DNA of 64,000 nucleotides. It comes from Reclinomonas americana ATCC 50394. Its lineage: Eukaryota > Jakobida > Jakobea > Jakobida. Of this stretch, positions 45,047 to 54,486 are shown piece after piece (position 1 is the stretch's first letter; every line of letters starts with the position of its first letter). The stretch lies in NCBI GenBank assembly GCA_048213135.1, contig PS015009.1:1426001-1490000 (forward strand). Direction: 5' to 3'. A program made the translations under genes and the position numbers. A model generated the notes under the pieces. The model was not told the origin of the DNA. It saw nothing but the letters and a program-made list of their open reading frames with translations, and ran no database searches.

Positions 45047-45063
45047 TTGTATATATTTTAAAA

Positions 45064-45143
45064 TTAGTAGCAAGTATTGAGTAGCAAGATGAGCGTATCA
45101 ATACCGGGATGAGTCTTATACTAAATACTAAATACTGATTCCC
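45064..45143. repeat. Palindromic intergenic repeat, last copy
   Basis: Contains TTAGTAGCAAGTATTGAGTAGCAAGATGAGC then ATACTAAATACTAAATACTGATT, the same arms as the copies at 731, 29470 and 37697. About 40 bp downstream is TGTCGTCTGTCGCCCGTGGTCCGTCGTC, resembling TTGTCTGTCGTCAGTCGTC at 38220. Confidence 0.65.
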
Positions 45144-45234
45144 GCGAAGGGGATAAGAAAGCTCCGGTAATAGAAAAATTCCTCCTGTCGTCTGTCGCCC
45201 GTGGTCCGTCGTCATTTCCTACTTTTGCATTCTA

Positions 45235-46125
45235 ATGAACAAGCGCACATCAGCCCACCTGGCCTTACTTTTTACCAACCTGTTCTTCGCCATCAACCTG
45301 AGTGCAGTAAAACACCTCACCGGTAATGAACTGGCCAAACCATTCGGGATTAACGTGGTGAGGGTTGGTGTTTCCGTTATATTATTCTGGCTGCTGTATC
45401 TTCTCCGCCCTGTTAATGTGAAAATTGAGAAAAGAGATCTGCCCAGGTTTATTTTGTGTGCGCTCACCGGCATTACCATCAACCAATTATTATTCCTGAA
45501 AGGGTTGTCGCTGACTTATTCCATTCATGCGGCGCTGCTCATGCTTACGGTTCCCATTCTTATTGTGATCAGCGCCGCATGGGTACTGAAAGAAAAGGTG
45601 AACCTGTCAAGGGCGGCAGGGCTGGTATTGGGGATCAGCGGTGCTGTGGTACTTATTTCAGCCCGTACAGGAACCGGGCACGGAGATAATATTGTTCTTG
45701 GCGATATACTCATCATCTGCAATGCCATTTCTTATACCATCTTTTTTATTATCGTAAAACCGCTCATGCAACGGTACAACCCGGTAGTAGTGGTGCGATG
45801 GATATTCACTTTTGGGTTACTGATGGTGCTGCCTTTTGGTTGGACAGAGTTCAGCGAAATAGCATGGTCCACGTTCAGTACTGTTGATTATACCTGTATG
45901 GTGCTTATCGTTTTTGCAGGAACATTTTTGGCTTACCTGTTCAATGTGTATGGCATTAAAGTGCTGGGCTCGTCTGTTGCCGGTTTTTATATTTATACCC
46001 AGCCGGTGTTCGCTACGCTCATTGCCATGATATTTTTAAAAGAAGAACTCGAATTGTATAAGATCATTGCCGGTTTGCTCATCTTTGCAGGTGTATACCT
46101 GGCCAACCGCCCGGTACGAACATGA
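45235..46125 (+). CDS. EamA/DMT-superfamily transporter
   Basis: 296 residues with about ten hydrophobic segments arranged as two EamA repeats (WVLKEKVNLSRAAGLVLGISGAVVL and FLKEELELYKIIAGLLIFAGVYLA mark the repeat ends). It is an inner-membrane drug/metabolite exporter of unknown substrate. Its stop overlaps the start of the GNAT gene (ATGA at 46122-46125), so the two are translationally coupled. Confidence 0.92.
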   Translation: MNKRTSAHLALLFTNLFFAINLSAVKHLTGNELAKPFGINVVRVGVSVILFWLLYLLRPVNVKIEKRDLPRFILCALTGITINQLLFLKGLSLTYSIHAALLMLTVPILIVISAAWVLKEKVNLSRAAGLVLGISGAVVLISARTGTGHGDNIVLGDILIICNAISYTIFFIIVKPLMQRYNPVVVVRWIFTFGLLMVLPFGWTEFSEIAWSTFSTVDYTCMVLIVFAGTFLAYLFNVYGIKVLGSSVAGFYIYTQPVFATLIAMIFLKEELELYKIIAGLLIFAGVYLANRPVRT

Positions 46126-46583
46126 CCTACGAAAAAGCATATACAAAAGAAATGTACCTGGCTGCGGCGGGGCTCTTCCGCGAATACGCGGAGTGGCTGG
46201 GTATCGACCTGTGTTTCCAGGACTTTGACAACGAACTGGTCAACCTCGACCAGATGTATGCCGGACCCAACGGTGGTATTATACTATGCCGGGAAGGCGA
46301 CAACTATATCGCCTGTGTGGGTGTTCGTCGTATCGACGAAACAGTCGCGGAACTGAAAAGGATGTATGTACAACCCGGCCACCAGGGAAAAGGCATTGGC
46401 TCCGCCTTACTGGAAAAAGCCATACAGCTTGCGCAAGAACTGGGTTACCGTTCCATCCGTCTCGATACACTGGATCATATGCACGCAGCCGTTGGCCTCT
46501 ACAGGAAAAACGGCTTCCGGGAAATAGCGCCTTATTATTTCAACCCCAACAGCAACGCGCTGTATTTTGAAAAGAAAATATGA
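46122..46583 (+). CDS. GNAT-family N-acetyltransferase
   Basis: 153 residues. The acetyl-CoA-binding loop is LKRMYVQPGHQGKGIGSALLEKAI (Q/RxxGxG/A), followed by YRSIRLDTLDHMHAAVGLYRKNGF. It acetylates an unknown amine. Coupled to the EamA transporter by an ATGA overlap; the pair may handle the same metabolite. It converges with the SixA-like gene. Confidence 0.9.
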   Translation: MTYEKAYTKEMYLAAAGLFREYAEWLGIDLCFQDFDNELVNLDQMYAGPNGGIILCREGDNYIACVGVRRIDETVAELKRMYVQPGHQGKGIGSALLEKAIQLAQELGYRSIRLDTLDHMHAAVGLYRKNGFREIAPYYFNPNSNALYFEKKI

Positions 46584-46587
46584 GGAG

Positions 46588-47079
46588 TTACCTGTTCTTG
46601 GGATAATCAAAAAAGAGGAATCGTTTTTTTGCCGTTGCAAACTCTTTCCAGCCGGTGATATCTGCTTCTGCAACAAAAATGCCACAGGTAGGCATATTGT
46701 CGACCTCAGCGCCGGAATGCAGGTCGTTTACAAAATGGGTAATGCCTGGATTATGCGAAAACAAAGCGACGGTATGAAGATGATCCGGCAATTGTGAAAT
46801 CACATCAAAAAAAACCGGCGACCCTGCATGGTAAAGAGAGCTTACAAGTATGATGTCGGCTTCGGTTTTGTTGTACGTCTTACAGAACATTTTTGCGGTA
46901 GTAAGCGCCCTTGTTGCGGGGCTACTGACGAAGGCGTTGATGCTGATCTTTTTTTCCAGTAACCTTGCTGCCATTTCCGGCGCATCCCTTCTGCCCCTGT
47001 CATTCAGCGGCCGTTCAAAATCATTGCCGGGAAAACCCTGGTCACTTTTGGCGTGGCGTATGATAAGGACTGTTTTCAA
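46588..47079 (-). CDS. SixA-like histidine phosphatase
   Basis: 163 residues. The RHA motif (LIIRHAKSD, His9) and the second His (FSHNPGI) match the SixA branch; FERPLNDRGRRDAPEMA and SSPATRALTTA complete the active site. SixA dephosphorylates phospho-His on histidine-containing transfer domains. It converges with the GNAT gene with 4 bp between. Confidence 0.9.
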   Translation of the reverse strand: MKTVLIIRHAKSDQGFPGNDFERPLNDRGRRDAPEMAARLLEKKISINAFVSSPATRALTTAKMFCKTYNKTEADIILVSSLYHAGSPVFFDVISQLPDHLHTVALFSHNPGITHFVNDLHSGAEVDNMPTCGIFVAEADITGWKEFATAKKRFLFFDYPKNR

Positions 47080-47140
47080 CCATCAAAATTTTAATAAAAA
47101 TAACGCCTTTTAATAAAAGCTGTATGCACCTTTTAAAAAG

Positions 47141-47167
47141 AAAAACCCCCGCAAAGGAGGGTTTTTA
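47141..47167 (-). terminator. Terminator of the 47188-49629 barrel gene
   Basis: AAAAACCCCCGCAAAGGAGGGTTTTT hairpin; works in either direction, but the barrel gene ends 21 bp away on the minus strand. Confidence 0.8.
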
Positions 47168-47187
47168 AATGCAAGAAAGTAACTGTG

Positions 47188-49629
47188 CTATTCTTTTACG
47201 CGGTTCTGCTCACTTTCTGCGCCACCTTTACGGCTTTGCTGGCTGGCTTTGGCACCCTTGCTGAACCGGTAAGTGAAAGCGAATACCACAGCGCGGGTGT
47301 CGCCCAGGTTTTTGTAATACCCCGATCCGTTTTTGAGACTGTTGATATCACCCTGGTTAATACGTGTGCGGAAAATATCCTGGAAAACCAGTTTCACAGA
47401 ACCCTTGTCTTTCATCAGTTTTTTTACTATCCCGATATTGGTCAGCCCCATCTGCCACAGTTTAAACTGCCCGTCTGTAATCGCCGAACGATACCTGCCC
47501 AGCAACTCCATGCTCCAGCTTTTAGATAAAACGAACTGGTTGGTAAGTGCTGCATGCCAGAAACCACCTTTTGTATTTACATCTTCGGTATATATTTTAC
47601 TCCTGGTGTGCAGGTAATTATATTGGATATATGGTAATATGGTCCACCATTTTGCGGGCTTTATTGTTGCATCTACCGACGCCGCGATAAAATCTTTTTT
47701 ACCAATATTTCCCGTACGGCTGATGAAAGTGTTGCCACTCAGTTCTATCGTTTCATTCATTTCATCTTTTATCCTGTCATAAAAAACGGATGTGTTGAGA
47801 AAATTTTTATAGCTGTACGATAATTCAAAATGATGCGTGAACTGGGGATTCAGGAAAGGATTGCCGGCATAGTAAGTGAATTTATCAAGCGGTGATACAA
47901 ACGGGTTCAGATCGGCATAGTAAGGCCTGTCAATGCGCCTGCTGTAAGAAAAGCTGAACTGGTGATTGGCGGCGCTGTCTGGTTTGTAAGAAAGAAAAAT
48001 CGTTGGAAAAAGATTGGTATAACTTCTTTTAAATGAAGAATCCGGTTTTTGAGGATTGCCCAGCTGGTGACCGTTGGAAACTGTATTTTCCAAACGCAGC
48101 CCCAGTTGTACCGACAGCTTCTTAAACTCCCGGCTGAAATTTAAATAGGCGGCATTGATATTTTCCCGGTAAATAAAATGATTGGTCTTATCATAATCCG
48201 GGGAGGTTACATTATTGACCCTGGTAAAATACTCCGCGATATTATTTGTCCTGATAAAACTGGTTTTAATGCCTGCTTCAATTTTAGCGTCTTTCTTCAG
48301 GGGATGCGTATAGTCGGCTTTGTAAGCGTAAATATTTAATGCGGATGGTAGCGCGCCGGACAATTCATCACTGGTTTTCGGGTTGTTTCCCGCGTCAAAA
48401 CTGGCATTTTTGAACAGCTGGTCATTGCTGGTCGTATACCGGATGTAATCCAGGTCCATACTGAGTTCCCTCCCCAGGCTGTCGAACTGGTACCGGTAAC
48501 TGAAGTTGAAGCTCTTATTGCCAAACCTTTCTTTTTCCCTGTTGTCGGCAAGAATAATGGAATCGGTTACGTTATGCGGATCTGAGAATATGCCGGTATT
48601 GTTCCTTTTTTCGGTAGATGGCCTTCCGATACTGTTGAAGATAAAACCAAGGGTGGTTTTTTTACCCGGCGAATAATCGATTCCTATTTTGGCAACAAGG
48701 TTGGAATAGTTACGCTTGATGTAGGAGTTTTGCCAGAAACCCGACTCCGGCGTACCATCGGGTTTGGTATAGTCCCTGGTGATGGTAAGATCGTTGTATT
48801 GATTGCCTGCTGAAAAAGCAATATTGCTGAACAGGTTGAATTTATTGTTGCGATAATTGAAGTTAAGATTATTGCGGGAGTCAAAATATTTTCCCTGGCG
48901 TAAACTGGGGTTGATGCTGCCATTGAAACCTTTCTGTTTGTTCTTTTTTGTTTTGATGTTGATGATGCCTGCGTTGCCCGCAGCGTCGTATTTCGCCGGT
49001 GGGGTGGTCATGATCTCGATTTTATCCAGCATGCCGGCGGGTAAGGATTTCAGGTAGCTGGCCAGGTCGGAGCCAGAAAGATAAGTGGGTTTATCATCTA
49101 TATAAATAGCTACGCCGGATTTTCCTTTAAGACTGATGGCGTCATTATTATCTACTTGTACACCCGGCGATTTCTCCAGCACTTCCAGGGCGTTGCTGCC
49201 GGCACTGGTGATCATGGCGTCAACATTCACAATGGTCCTGTCGGCCCTTCTTTCGATCATCGGTTTTTTAGCAGTAACGGTTACCGTGCTTAATGTACCC
49301 GCAGCGCTTTTTTGCAATTGTATTTCCGGAATAGCAAAAGACCCTTTCGCTGTATCTAAAGTAAACCGTAATGAAGAATGCGGGGTAAAACCCGTACTGC
49401 TTACGGAAATGAAAAAGGAAGAAAGCGGAACATCCAATTCAAATCGGCCACCAGTGTCAGTAACGGCAGTTTTGAAAAGCGAAGAATCTTTGGCATTAAA
49501 CAGCGATACACTTGCGCCCGCCAGTGGCTTATGTTCAGCCGTTACCAGTCCCGATACCTGGGCGGAAGAAGACAAGACAAACAACAAGAACAAAGACGTA
49601 AGAAAAGGAATGATTTTGTTTTTTTTCAT
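47188..49629 (-). CDS. Outer-membrane beta-barrel receptor-like protein, paralogue
   Basis: 813 residues with signal peptide (MKKNKIIPFLTSLFLLFVLSSSAQ). CarboxypepD_reg-like domain (SGLVTAEHKPLAGASVSLF), plug-like ALEVLEKSPGVQVDNNDAISLKGKSGVAIYIDDKP, then a barrel ending in VVFAFTYRFSKGAK. Same family as 39718-42168 (shared plug words). It follows the M56/BlaI pair on the same strand with a 217-bp gap. Ligand unknown. Confidence 0.88.
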   Translation of the reverse strand: MKKNKIIPFLTSLFLLFVLSSSAQVSGLVTAEHKPLAGASVSLFNAKDSSLFKTAVTDTGGRFELDVPLSSFFISVSSTGFTPHSSLRFTLDTAKGSFAIPEIQLQKSAAGTLSTVTVTAKKPMIERRADRTIVNVDAMITSAGSNALEVLEKSPGVQVDNNDAISLKGKSGVAIYIDDKPTYLSGSDLASYLKSLPAGMLDKIEIMTTPPAKYDAAGNAGIINIKTKKNKQKGFNGSINPSLRQGKYFDSRNNLNFNYRNNKFNLFSNIAFSAGNQYNDLTITRDYTKPDGTPESGFWQNSYIKRNYSNLVAKIGIDYSPGKKTTLGFIFNSIGRPSTEKRNNTGIFSDPHNVTDSIILADNREKERFGNKSFNFSYRYQFDSLGRELSMDLDYIRYTTSNDQLFKNASFDAGNNPKTSDELSGALPSALNIYAYKADYTHPLKKDAKIEAGIKTSFIRTNNIAEYFTRVNNVTSPDYDKTNHFIYRENINAAYLNFSREFKKLSVQLGLRLENTVSNGHQLGNPQKPDSSFKRSYTNLFPTIFLSYKPDSAANHQFSFSYSRRIDRPYYADLNPFVSPLDKFTYYAGNPFLNPQFTHHFELSYSYKNFLNTSVFYDRIKDEMNETIELSGNTFISRTGNIGKKDFIAASVDATIKPAKWWTILPYIQYNYLHTRSKIYTEDVNTKGGFWHAALTNQFVLSKSWSMELLGRYRSAITDGQFKLWQMGLTNIGIVKKLMKDKGSVKLVFQDIFRTRINQGDINSLKNGSGYYKNLGDTRAVVFAFTYRFSKGAKASQQSRKGGAESEQNRVKE

Positions 49630-49846
49630 GACTCATATTTTAATAGTGGTGTACCGGCAAAGCGATGCCTGTTCGCACACAGGTGCGAAAAAATCATACT
49701 GCCTGGTTAAAAGTTGAATTCAGTTGTATGGGCAGCACAGGGAACTGTACTGCGGATAAGAAATCCCGGTTGCCGTTGCATAAGACAAAGCAGTAGCTAT
49801 ATCACCGGGGTGAAAGCAATACGGTACTAAAATGTCCTGGAATATT

Positions 49847-51946
49847 TTACATGCGCCAGTTATACACCAGCTGCCAGTCGGGGCTCTTCAGGTATTTGTC
49901 TTTTAATTTCCTGTGCAGGGCTTCGGATTGTGTCTTGCCATTTACGATCAGTTCCCCGCTGCTCATTTTATAAGACAGGCCATCTCTGCCGCGGATCACT
50001 TTTTCTTTTACAAGGTCATCAATAAAATCGGCGGTTAGTTTATCAAGATCAAGCCTGCGGCCATCCCTGTCATATGAAGGCTCATAATCTTTATAAGTGG
50101 CATCATAAGCATTCTTATCGTTCACACTGTAAGTAAGACCGGTTATAATATGCTTTTTTTCATCCTTAACGGATTTCCTGACGGTAACCTTTGTGTTTTG
50201 ATCGGCCACTACAGCCGCATTTTCTACTCTCCTGCTTTTGTCGGATATATTGACATTGGGATTGATGTTAGCGAGGTTCCTGTCCAACTCCGTTTTTTCC
50301 CGGTTCATATCCTGCAGTTTCCTGTCGTTTTCAGCATTCAAAGCATCCAGGTCTGCCATTTTTTTCTCTGCTTCCCTTTTTGAAACATCTCTTTGCTGAT
50401 CGATGCTGCTTAACAGGTACGCTTTGTTTTTTTTGATGAAGCTTTCTGGTAAACGGCTCCCATCTTTTTCGAGGTATACCTCTTTTATCTCATCCTTTTC
50501 TGTAACCACCCTGTAGCCTTTAACGTTATAAGTTATAGTGTTGTCTGGCTCCGGATTGTCTGCAACATCTGCAACAGCAGTATCTTTAACGGGATCTTCA
50601 ATACCGGCCTGTTCCGGCGCCTGCTTTATTTCGTTCATCAGCTTTTTATAACGGCCCCATTGTTCGCGTGGAACGGATTGTCCATTGATCTTAAAATCGG
50701 AAACATCGTCATACAACTGGTACAATATGCCTTCCTTTTTATACAGGTGCAGGGTATGCAATACGCCATCTGTTTTTTCTGTATAGATAGTCGTTGAGCC
50801 TTCGGAAAAATCTTTTGGATCAAACCGGCGCTTCAGTAAAGATGGGATACTGTCGTTAGCGGATAATTGCGCATCCCTTTCTTTGGGTGCAGCAGGTTGC
50901 GCCTGGGAAAAGATGACGGAGAGCGATGTGGTAATGATGAGGCACAGCGCCAGGAATGTTTTTTCCATGCCATTCAGGGTTTTATTGTTGTTATACAGCA
51001 TGCGTTTTACACGCTGCAGCAACAGGTCTTTTTTGCCTGCAAGCGCAGTTGCATAAGGCGCCGAAGACAAGTGATATTCCTGGAAGGAGACCAGCGCATT
51101 GATGTAATTCCTTTTACAACTGGTTTGCGCAACGGCGATATCGTCACAGCAATTCTCCCTTTCTATCCTGATGAGAGACGATAACCACAATACGGCCGGG
51201 TTAAAAAAGAAAAGAATGTCAGCAAAACTCTGTACCATATTGACCAGGTAGTCTTTCCTGCGGATGTGCGCCAGCTCATGCACCAGTATGGCTTCTGCTT
51301 CATCCTGCGGTAACGAAGCCAATACACCTACGGGGAAAAGGATCACCGGTTTCAGGTGTCCCACCACCATGGGTATTTTGGCGATGCCCGACTGGAAGAA
51401 CCGTACCGGGGTTTTGATATTCATTTGCTGCATTAACCCCTTCAGCTTCTTATTCCATTCTTCACCGGGCGACGATAATTCATCATGTTTCAATTGGTGT
51501 AACCGGTATAAACCTCCGGCCAGTTGTATACAACGGAAGGCCACAATGAAGAACCATACCATGACAATAAGCGCAGCGTACCGGTTTAAAAAATCAGTAA
51601 CAGCAACTTTAAAACCCGGACCCGCTGCCAGCGGCTGCTGAACCTGGTCCTGCGCTGCCCCAACATCGGCACCGGTTACCTGGGCAGTACTTACAGGTAC
51701 AGGCGTTGTATAGCTGAGTGTATTCCATTCATAAAAGAATATGCCAGACATGGTTATGATAAAGGCCATCAGCATACCGGTAAGCAGGTTGTACCGCAGA
51801 ACCGGGGACTGTTTTTTTGTACCCACCATTACCAGTCCTGTAGCCACGGTGAGCAACAGGCCGATCCATAAAGAATGTACCAGCGTCCAGCACAAGGCCT
51901 GAACAATCTTACCGGAAAACAAATCGCTTACTGATAACAGATACAT
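49847..51946 (-). CDS. M56-family (BlaR1-like) membrane metallopeptidase
   Basis: 699 residues. Four hydrophobic segments in the N-terminal half enclose the zinc site VHELAHIRRKDYL and the third-ligand region RIERENCCDDIA. After a transmembrane segment near residue 340 (FLALCLIITTSLSVIF) there is a ~350-residue periplasmic part, Asp/Lys/Asn-rich with a coiled-coil stretch near EKKMADLDALNAENDRKLQDM. It has no penicillin-binding domain, so it is not a beta-lactam sensor. With the BlaI gene 17 bp upstream it forms a repressor-cleaving signalling pair. Confidence 0.9.
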   Translation of the reverse strand: MYLLSVSDLFSGKIVQALCWTLVHSLWIGLLLTVATGLVMVGTKKQSPVLRYNLLTGMLMAFIITMSGIFFYEWNTLSYTTPVPVSTAQVTGADVGAAQDQVQQPLAAGPGFKVAVTDFLNRYAALIVMVWFFIVAFRCIQLAGGLYRLHQLKHDELSSPGEEWNKKLKGLMQQMNIKTPVRFFQSGIAKIPMVVGHLKPVILFPVGVLASLPQDEAEAILVHELAHIRRKDYLVNMVQSFADILFFFNPAVLWLSSLIRIERENCCDDIAVAQTSCKRNYINALVSFQEYHLSSAPYATALAGKKDLLLQRVKRMLYNNNKTLNGMEKTFLALCLIITTSLSVIFSQAQPAAPKERDAQLSANDSIPSLLKRRFDPKDFSEGSTTIYTEKTDGVLHTLHLYKKEGILYQLYDDVSDFKINGQSVPREQWGRYKKLMNEIKQAPEQAGIEDPVKDTAVADVADNPEPDNTITYNVKGYRVVTEKDEIKEVYLEKDGSRLPESFIKKNKAYLLSSIDQQRDVSKREAEKKMADLDALNAENDRKLQDMNREKTELDRNLANINPNVNISDKSRRVENAAVVADQNTKVTVRKSVKDEKKHIITGLTYSVNDKNAYDATYKDYEPSYDRDGRRLDLDKLTADFIDDLVKEKVIRGRDGLSYKMSSGELIVNGKTQSEALHRKLKDKYLKSPDWQLVYNWRM

Positions 51947-51963
51947 AGAAATAAGTTGAAGGA

Positions 51964-52368
51964 TTATTTATTGTCTTTATCCAGGTCAGACAACATGTCT
52001 TTTATGGCCTGTAATTCTTTTTTTGAAGTCTTTTTATTGCCCAGTAACTGCTGTACCAGGTTACTGGCCGATCCTTCGTACAACGATTCCACGAAGCGAT
52101 CGAGTAAAAGGCCTTTTGTTTTTTGTTCCTCCACCGCGGCGTGGTAAATATGTTTCATCTGGCTTTCGTCGCGGGTGAGCATTTTCTTTTCCGCCATGAT
52201 CTGCATCAGCTTCAGGGTGGAAGTGTATTGCACCGTACGCTTCATTTCATTGAGGGTGTCGTTGACAAACCTAACCGTTGAGGGACCGTGTTTCCACAAC
52301 ACCTGCAATATCTCCAGCTCAGACCGGGTAGGTTCCGACGGGCCATTATGCTGTACTTCTTCTTTCAT
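51964..52368 (-). CDS. BlaI/MecI-family transcriptional repressor
   Basis: 134 residues from the ATG at 52368; the ORF's upstream extension is unsupported. The winged helix reads TRSELEILQVLWKHGPSTVRFVNDTL .. YTSTLKLMQIMAEKKMLTRDE, followed by the dimer domain RFVESLYEGSASNLVQQLLGN. It represses its own operon until the M56 partner triggers its cleavage. A 34-bp dyad sits just upstream of the start. Confidence 0.93.
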   Translation of the reverse strand: MKEEVQHNGPSEPTRSELEILQVLWKHGPSTVRFVNDTLNEMKRTVQYTSTLKLMQIMAEKKMLTRDESQMKHIYHAAVEEQKTKGLLLDRFVESLYEGSASNLVQQLLGNKKTSKKELQAIKDMLSDLDKDNK

Positions 52369-52376
52369 GAACCAAA

Positions 52377-52410
52377 GGTAGGAAAAATTTCGTACGAACA
52401 AATTTCTACC
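52377..52410. promoter_or_regulatory. Candidate BlaI-family operator
   Basis: A 34-bp dyad with one centre: the inner TTCGTACGAA (52389-52398) is perfectly palindromic and the outer GGTAG / CTACC pairs (52377-52381, 52406-52410) share that same centre at 52393.5. It lies 9 nt from the blaI start, where autorepression would act. Confidence 0.5.
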
Positions 52411-52446
52411 ATTTATTTTTTGCAAAAGAATTGTGAAAACGGGGAA

Positions 52447-52477
52447 ATAAAAAAGAGCAGCCCGGTAAAAGCTGCTC
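52447..52477 (-). terminator. Terminator of purF
   Basis: Stem GAGCAGC / GCTGCTC (52455-52461, 52471-52477). On the minus strand it is followed by TTTTTTATTT, 24 nt after the purF stop. Confidence 0.88.
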
Positions 52478-52500
52478 ATTATTAAGATGTTGTGTAGTTA

Positions 52501-54348
52501 TTAATAGCCCCTTACATTTTTTCCTTCCATATAGTTCATGAAAGCTTTGTTGCAAACACGGTTACCACCGGGTGTGGGGTAGTTGCCGGTAAAGTACCAG
52601 TCGCCCAGGTTGGTGGGGCAGGCATTGTGCAGGGATTCGATGGTTTGATAGATAACGCTTACAGGTATATCCAGCCCGGCCGGGGTGATCAGTTCCGCGA
52701 TCTTGTCCGATATTTCTTCGGGGGTAAATGTTTTGTACAGCTGGCGAACCACATTCTCGGTATGCAGCTGGTTATTGCGCTGCAATTCTTTACAACGTTC
52801 CAGCAATTCTGTAAGTACAGACTCCTGGTTGCGTTCCTGTAATAAAGCAATGGCGGCCCTGAAAGCGATGAAGTCGCCCAGCTTGCTCATATCAATGCCA
52901 TAGCAGTCGGGGTAACGTATCTGTGGTGCCGATGAAACGATGATGATCTTTTTGGGCTGAAGCCTCGAAAGCATGCGGATGATGCTTTCCTTCAGTGTGG
53001 TGCCTCTTACAATACTGTCGTCGATCACCACCAGGGTATCTTCGCCTTTCCTTACCGTGCCATAAGTAACATCATATACGTGCTGTACCATTTCATTACG
53101 GCTTACATCTTCAGTAATGAACGTACGGAGTTTTACATCCTTAATGGCGATCTTCTCAATCCTTACCCTTCGGTTAACCATTTCCGTTAGTTTCTCTTCG
53201 TCGTAGTCTTTGCCCCAGCTCAGGATGCGTTCCACCTTGATTTTGTTCAGGTAATCTTCGGCGCCTTTGATGAGGCCGTAGAAGGCAGTTTCAGCCGTAT
53301 TGGGTATAAAAGAGAAGATGGTATTTTTCAGATCGTAGTTCACCGCTTTAAGAATGGTATCGCTGAGGTTATAACCCAGGGCGATCCTTTCGCGGTATAT
53401 TTTTTCATCGCTGCCGCGGCTGAAGTAAATGCGTTCGAAACTGCAGGCTTTCCTTTCTTTCGCTTCCACAATGGCTTCAATGCTCACGCTGCCGTCGGCC
53501 TTTACAATTACGGCATGACCGGGCATCAGTTCCTGCACTTCATTCTCGCCAACATTGAAAGCGGTACGTATGGCCGATCTTTCACTGGCGCCAACGATCA
53601 CATCGTCGTGTATATAATAATAAGCCGGGCGGATGCCGTGCGCATCCCTCATCATAAAGGCGTCGCCGTTGCCCAGTATACCGCTGAAGGTAAAGCCGCC
53701 ATCGAAAAGCGGTACCGCCTTTTTCAGCACTTTCACAATATCCAGTTCGCCGGGAAAAGCTTCATCGGCCTTTACCACAAAATGATGAAGCACTTCCATC
53801 ATCGCTGCCAGGTCGCTCTGCCGCTGGAATTCACCCGGGTCGATATTTACCAGGCTGAACAGCTCTTCGGTGTTCACCAGGTTAAAGTTGCCGGCCAGCG
53901 CAAGGTTGCGTGCTGGTATGGTATGACGTTTTATGAAAGGATGGCAAAACTCCACATTGTTTTTGCCCTGTGTGCCGTAGCGCAGGTGACCCAGTAAAAC
54001 TTCACCCAGGAAATTCAGGTGGCCCTTCATCAGTCCGGGATGGTTCTTGATATCGGGCTGGTATTTTTCCAGTTCTCCGATCTCTTTACCCACCTGGTAA
54101 AACAGGTCGGCAATAGGCTGGTTGGCCCCGCTGCGCAACCGGTGCATAAAGGGATAGCCCGGTTCGGTGTTCAGTTTAACAGCGGCAATACCCGCGCCGT
54201 CCTGGCCCCGGTTATGTTGCTTTTCCATCAGCAGGTACAGCTTGTTAAGGCCGTACAATACTGTGCCGTATTGTTGTTGATAATAACTGAAAGATTTGCG
54301 CAGACGAATGAAGGCCAGTCCGCACTCGTGTTTGATTTCGTCGCTCAT
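52501..54348 (-). CDS. purF: Amidophosphoribosyltransferase
   Basis: 615 residues. The N-terminal propeptide is short (MSDEIKHE) and then Cys9 begins CGLAFIR, the nucleophile of the class-II glutaminase domain. The PRPP-binding motif VVIDDSIVRGTTLKESI is in the C-terminal half. It makes phosphoribosylamine, the first committed step of purine synthesis. It is longer than E. coli PurF (~505), a feature of the Bacteroidota form. No purine genes are adjacent. It has its own -7 motif and terminator. Confidence 0.9.
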   Translation of the reverse strand: MSDEIKHECGLAFIRLRKSFSYYQQQYGTVLYGLNKLYLLMEKQHNRGQDGAGIAAVKLNTEPGYPFMHRLRSGANQPIADLFYQVGKEIGELEKYQPDIKNHPGLMKGHLNFLGEVLLGHLRYGTQGKNNVEFCHPFIKRHTIPARNLALAGNFNLVNTEELFSLVNIDPGEFQRQSDLAAMMEVLHHFVVKADEAFPGELDIVKVLKKAVPLFDGGFTFSGILGNGDAFMMRDAHGIRPAYYYIHDDVIVGASERSAIRTAFNVGENEVQELMPGHAVIVKADGSVSIEAIVEAKERKACSFERIYFSRGSDEKIYRERIALGYNLSDTILKAVNYDLKNTIFSFIPNTAETAFYGLIKGAEDYLNKIKVERILSWGKDYDEEKLTEMVNRRVRIEKIAIKDVKLRTFITEDVSRNEMVQHVYDVTYGTVRKGEDTLVVIDDSIVRGTTLKESIIRMLSRLQPKKIIIVSSAPQIRYPDCYGIDMSKLGDFIAFRAAIALLQERNQESVLTELLERCKELQRNNQLHTENVVRQLYKTFTPEEISDKIAELITPAGLDIPVSVIYQTIESLHNACPTNLGDWYFTGNYPTPGGNRVCNKAFMNYMEGKNVRGY

Positions 54349-54364
54349 GTTGTAGAGTGAGCCG

Positions 54365-54372
54365 CAAAGTTA
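54365..54372 (-). promoter_or_regulatory. -7 promoter element of purF
   Basis: Minus strand TAACTTTG, a perfect TAnnTTTG, 16 nt before the ATG. Confidence 0.5.
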
Positions 54373-54433
54373 GGTCATTCTATCGTACCGGCAGTTTCGA
54401 TAAGGGATATTTTAGCAAAGCGTTGGCACCGGC

Positions 54434-54462
54434 AAAAAAAATCCCGGCAACAGGGCCGGGAT
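54434..54462 (-). terminator. Terminator of the small barrel gene
   Basis: Stem ATCCCGGC / GCCGGGAT (54441-54448, 54455-54462); on the minus strand seven T follow. Confidence 0.9.
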
Positions 54463-54486
54463 CAATATAAATAATAAGATTATGTA

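Noticed and set aside
49630-49846. Additional gene between the M56 and barrel genes
   Set aside because: No supported frame or RNA signal in 217 bp.
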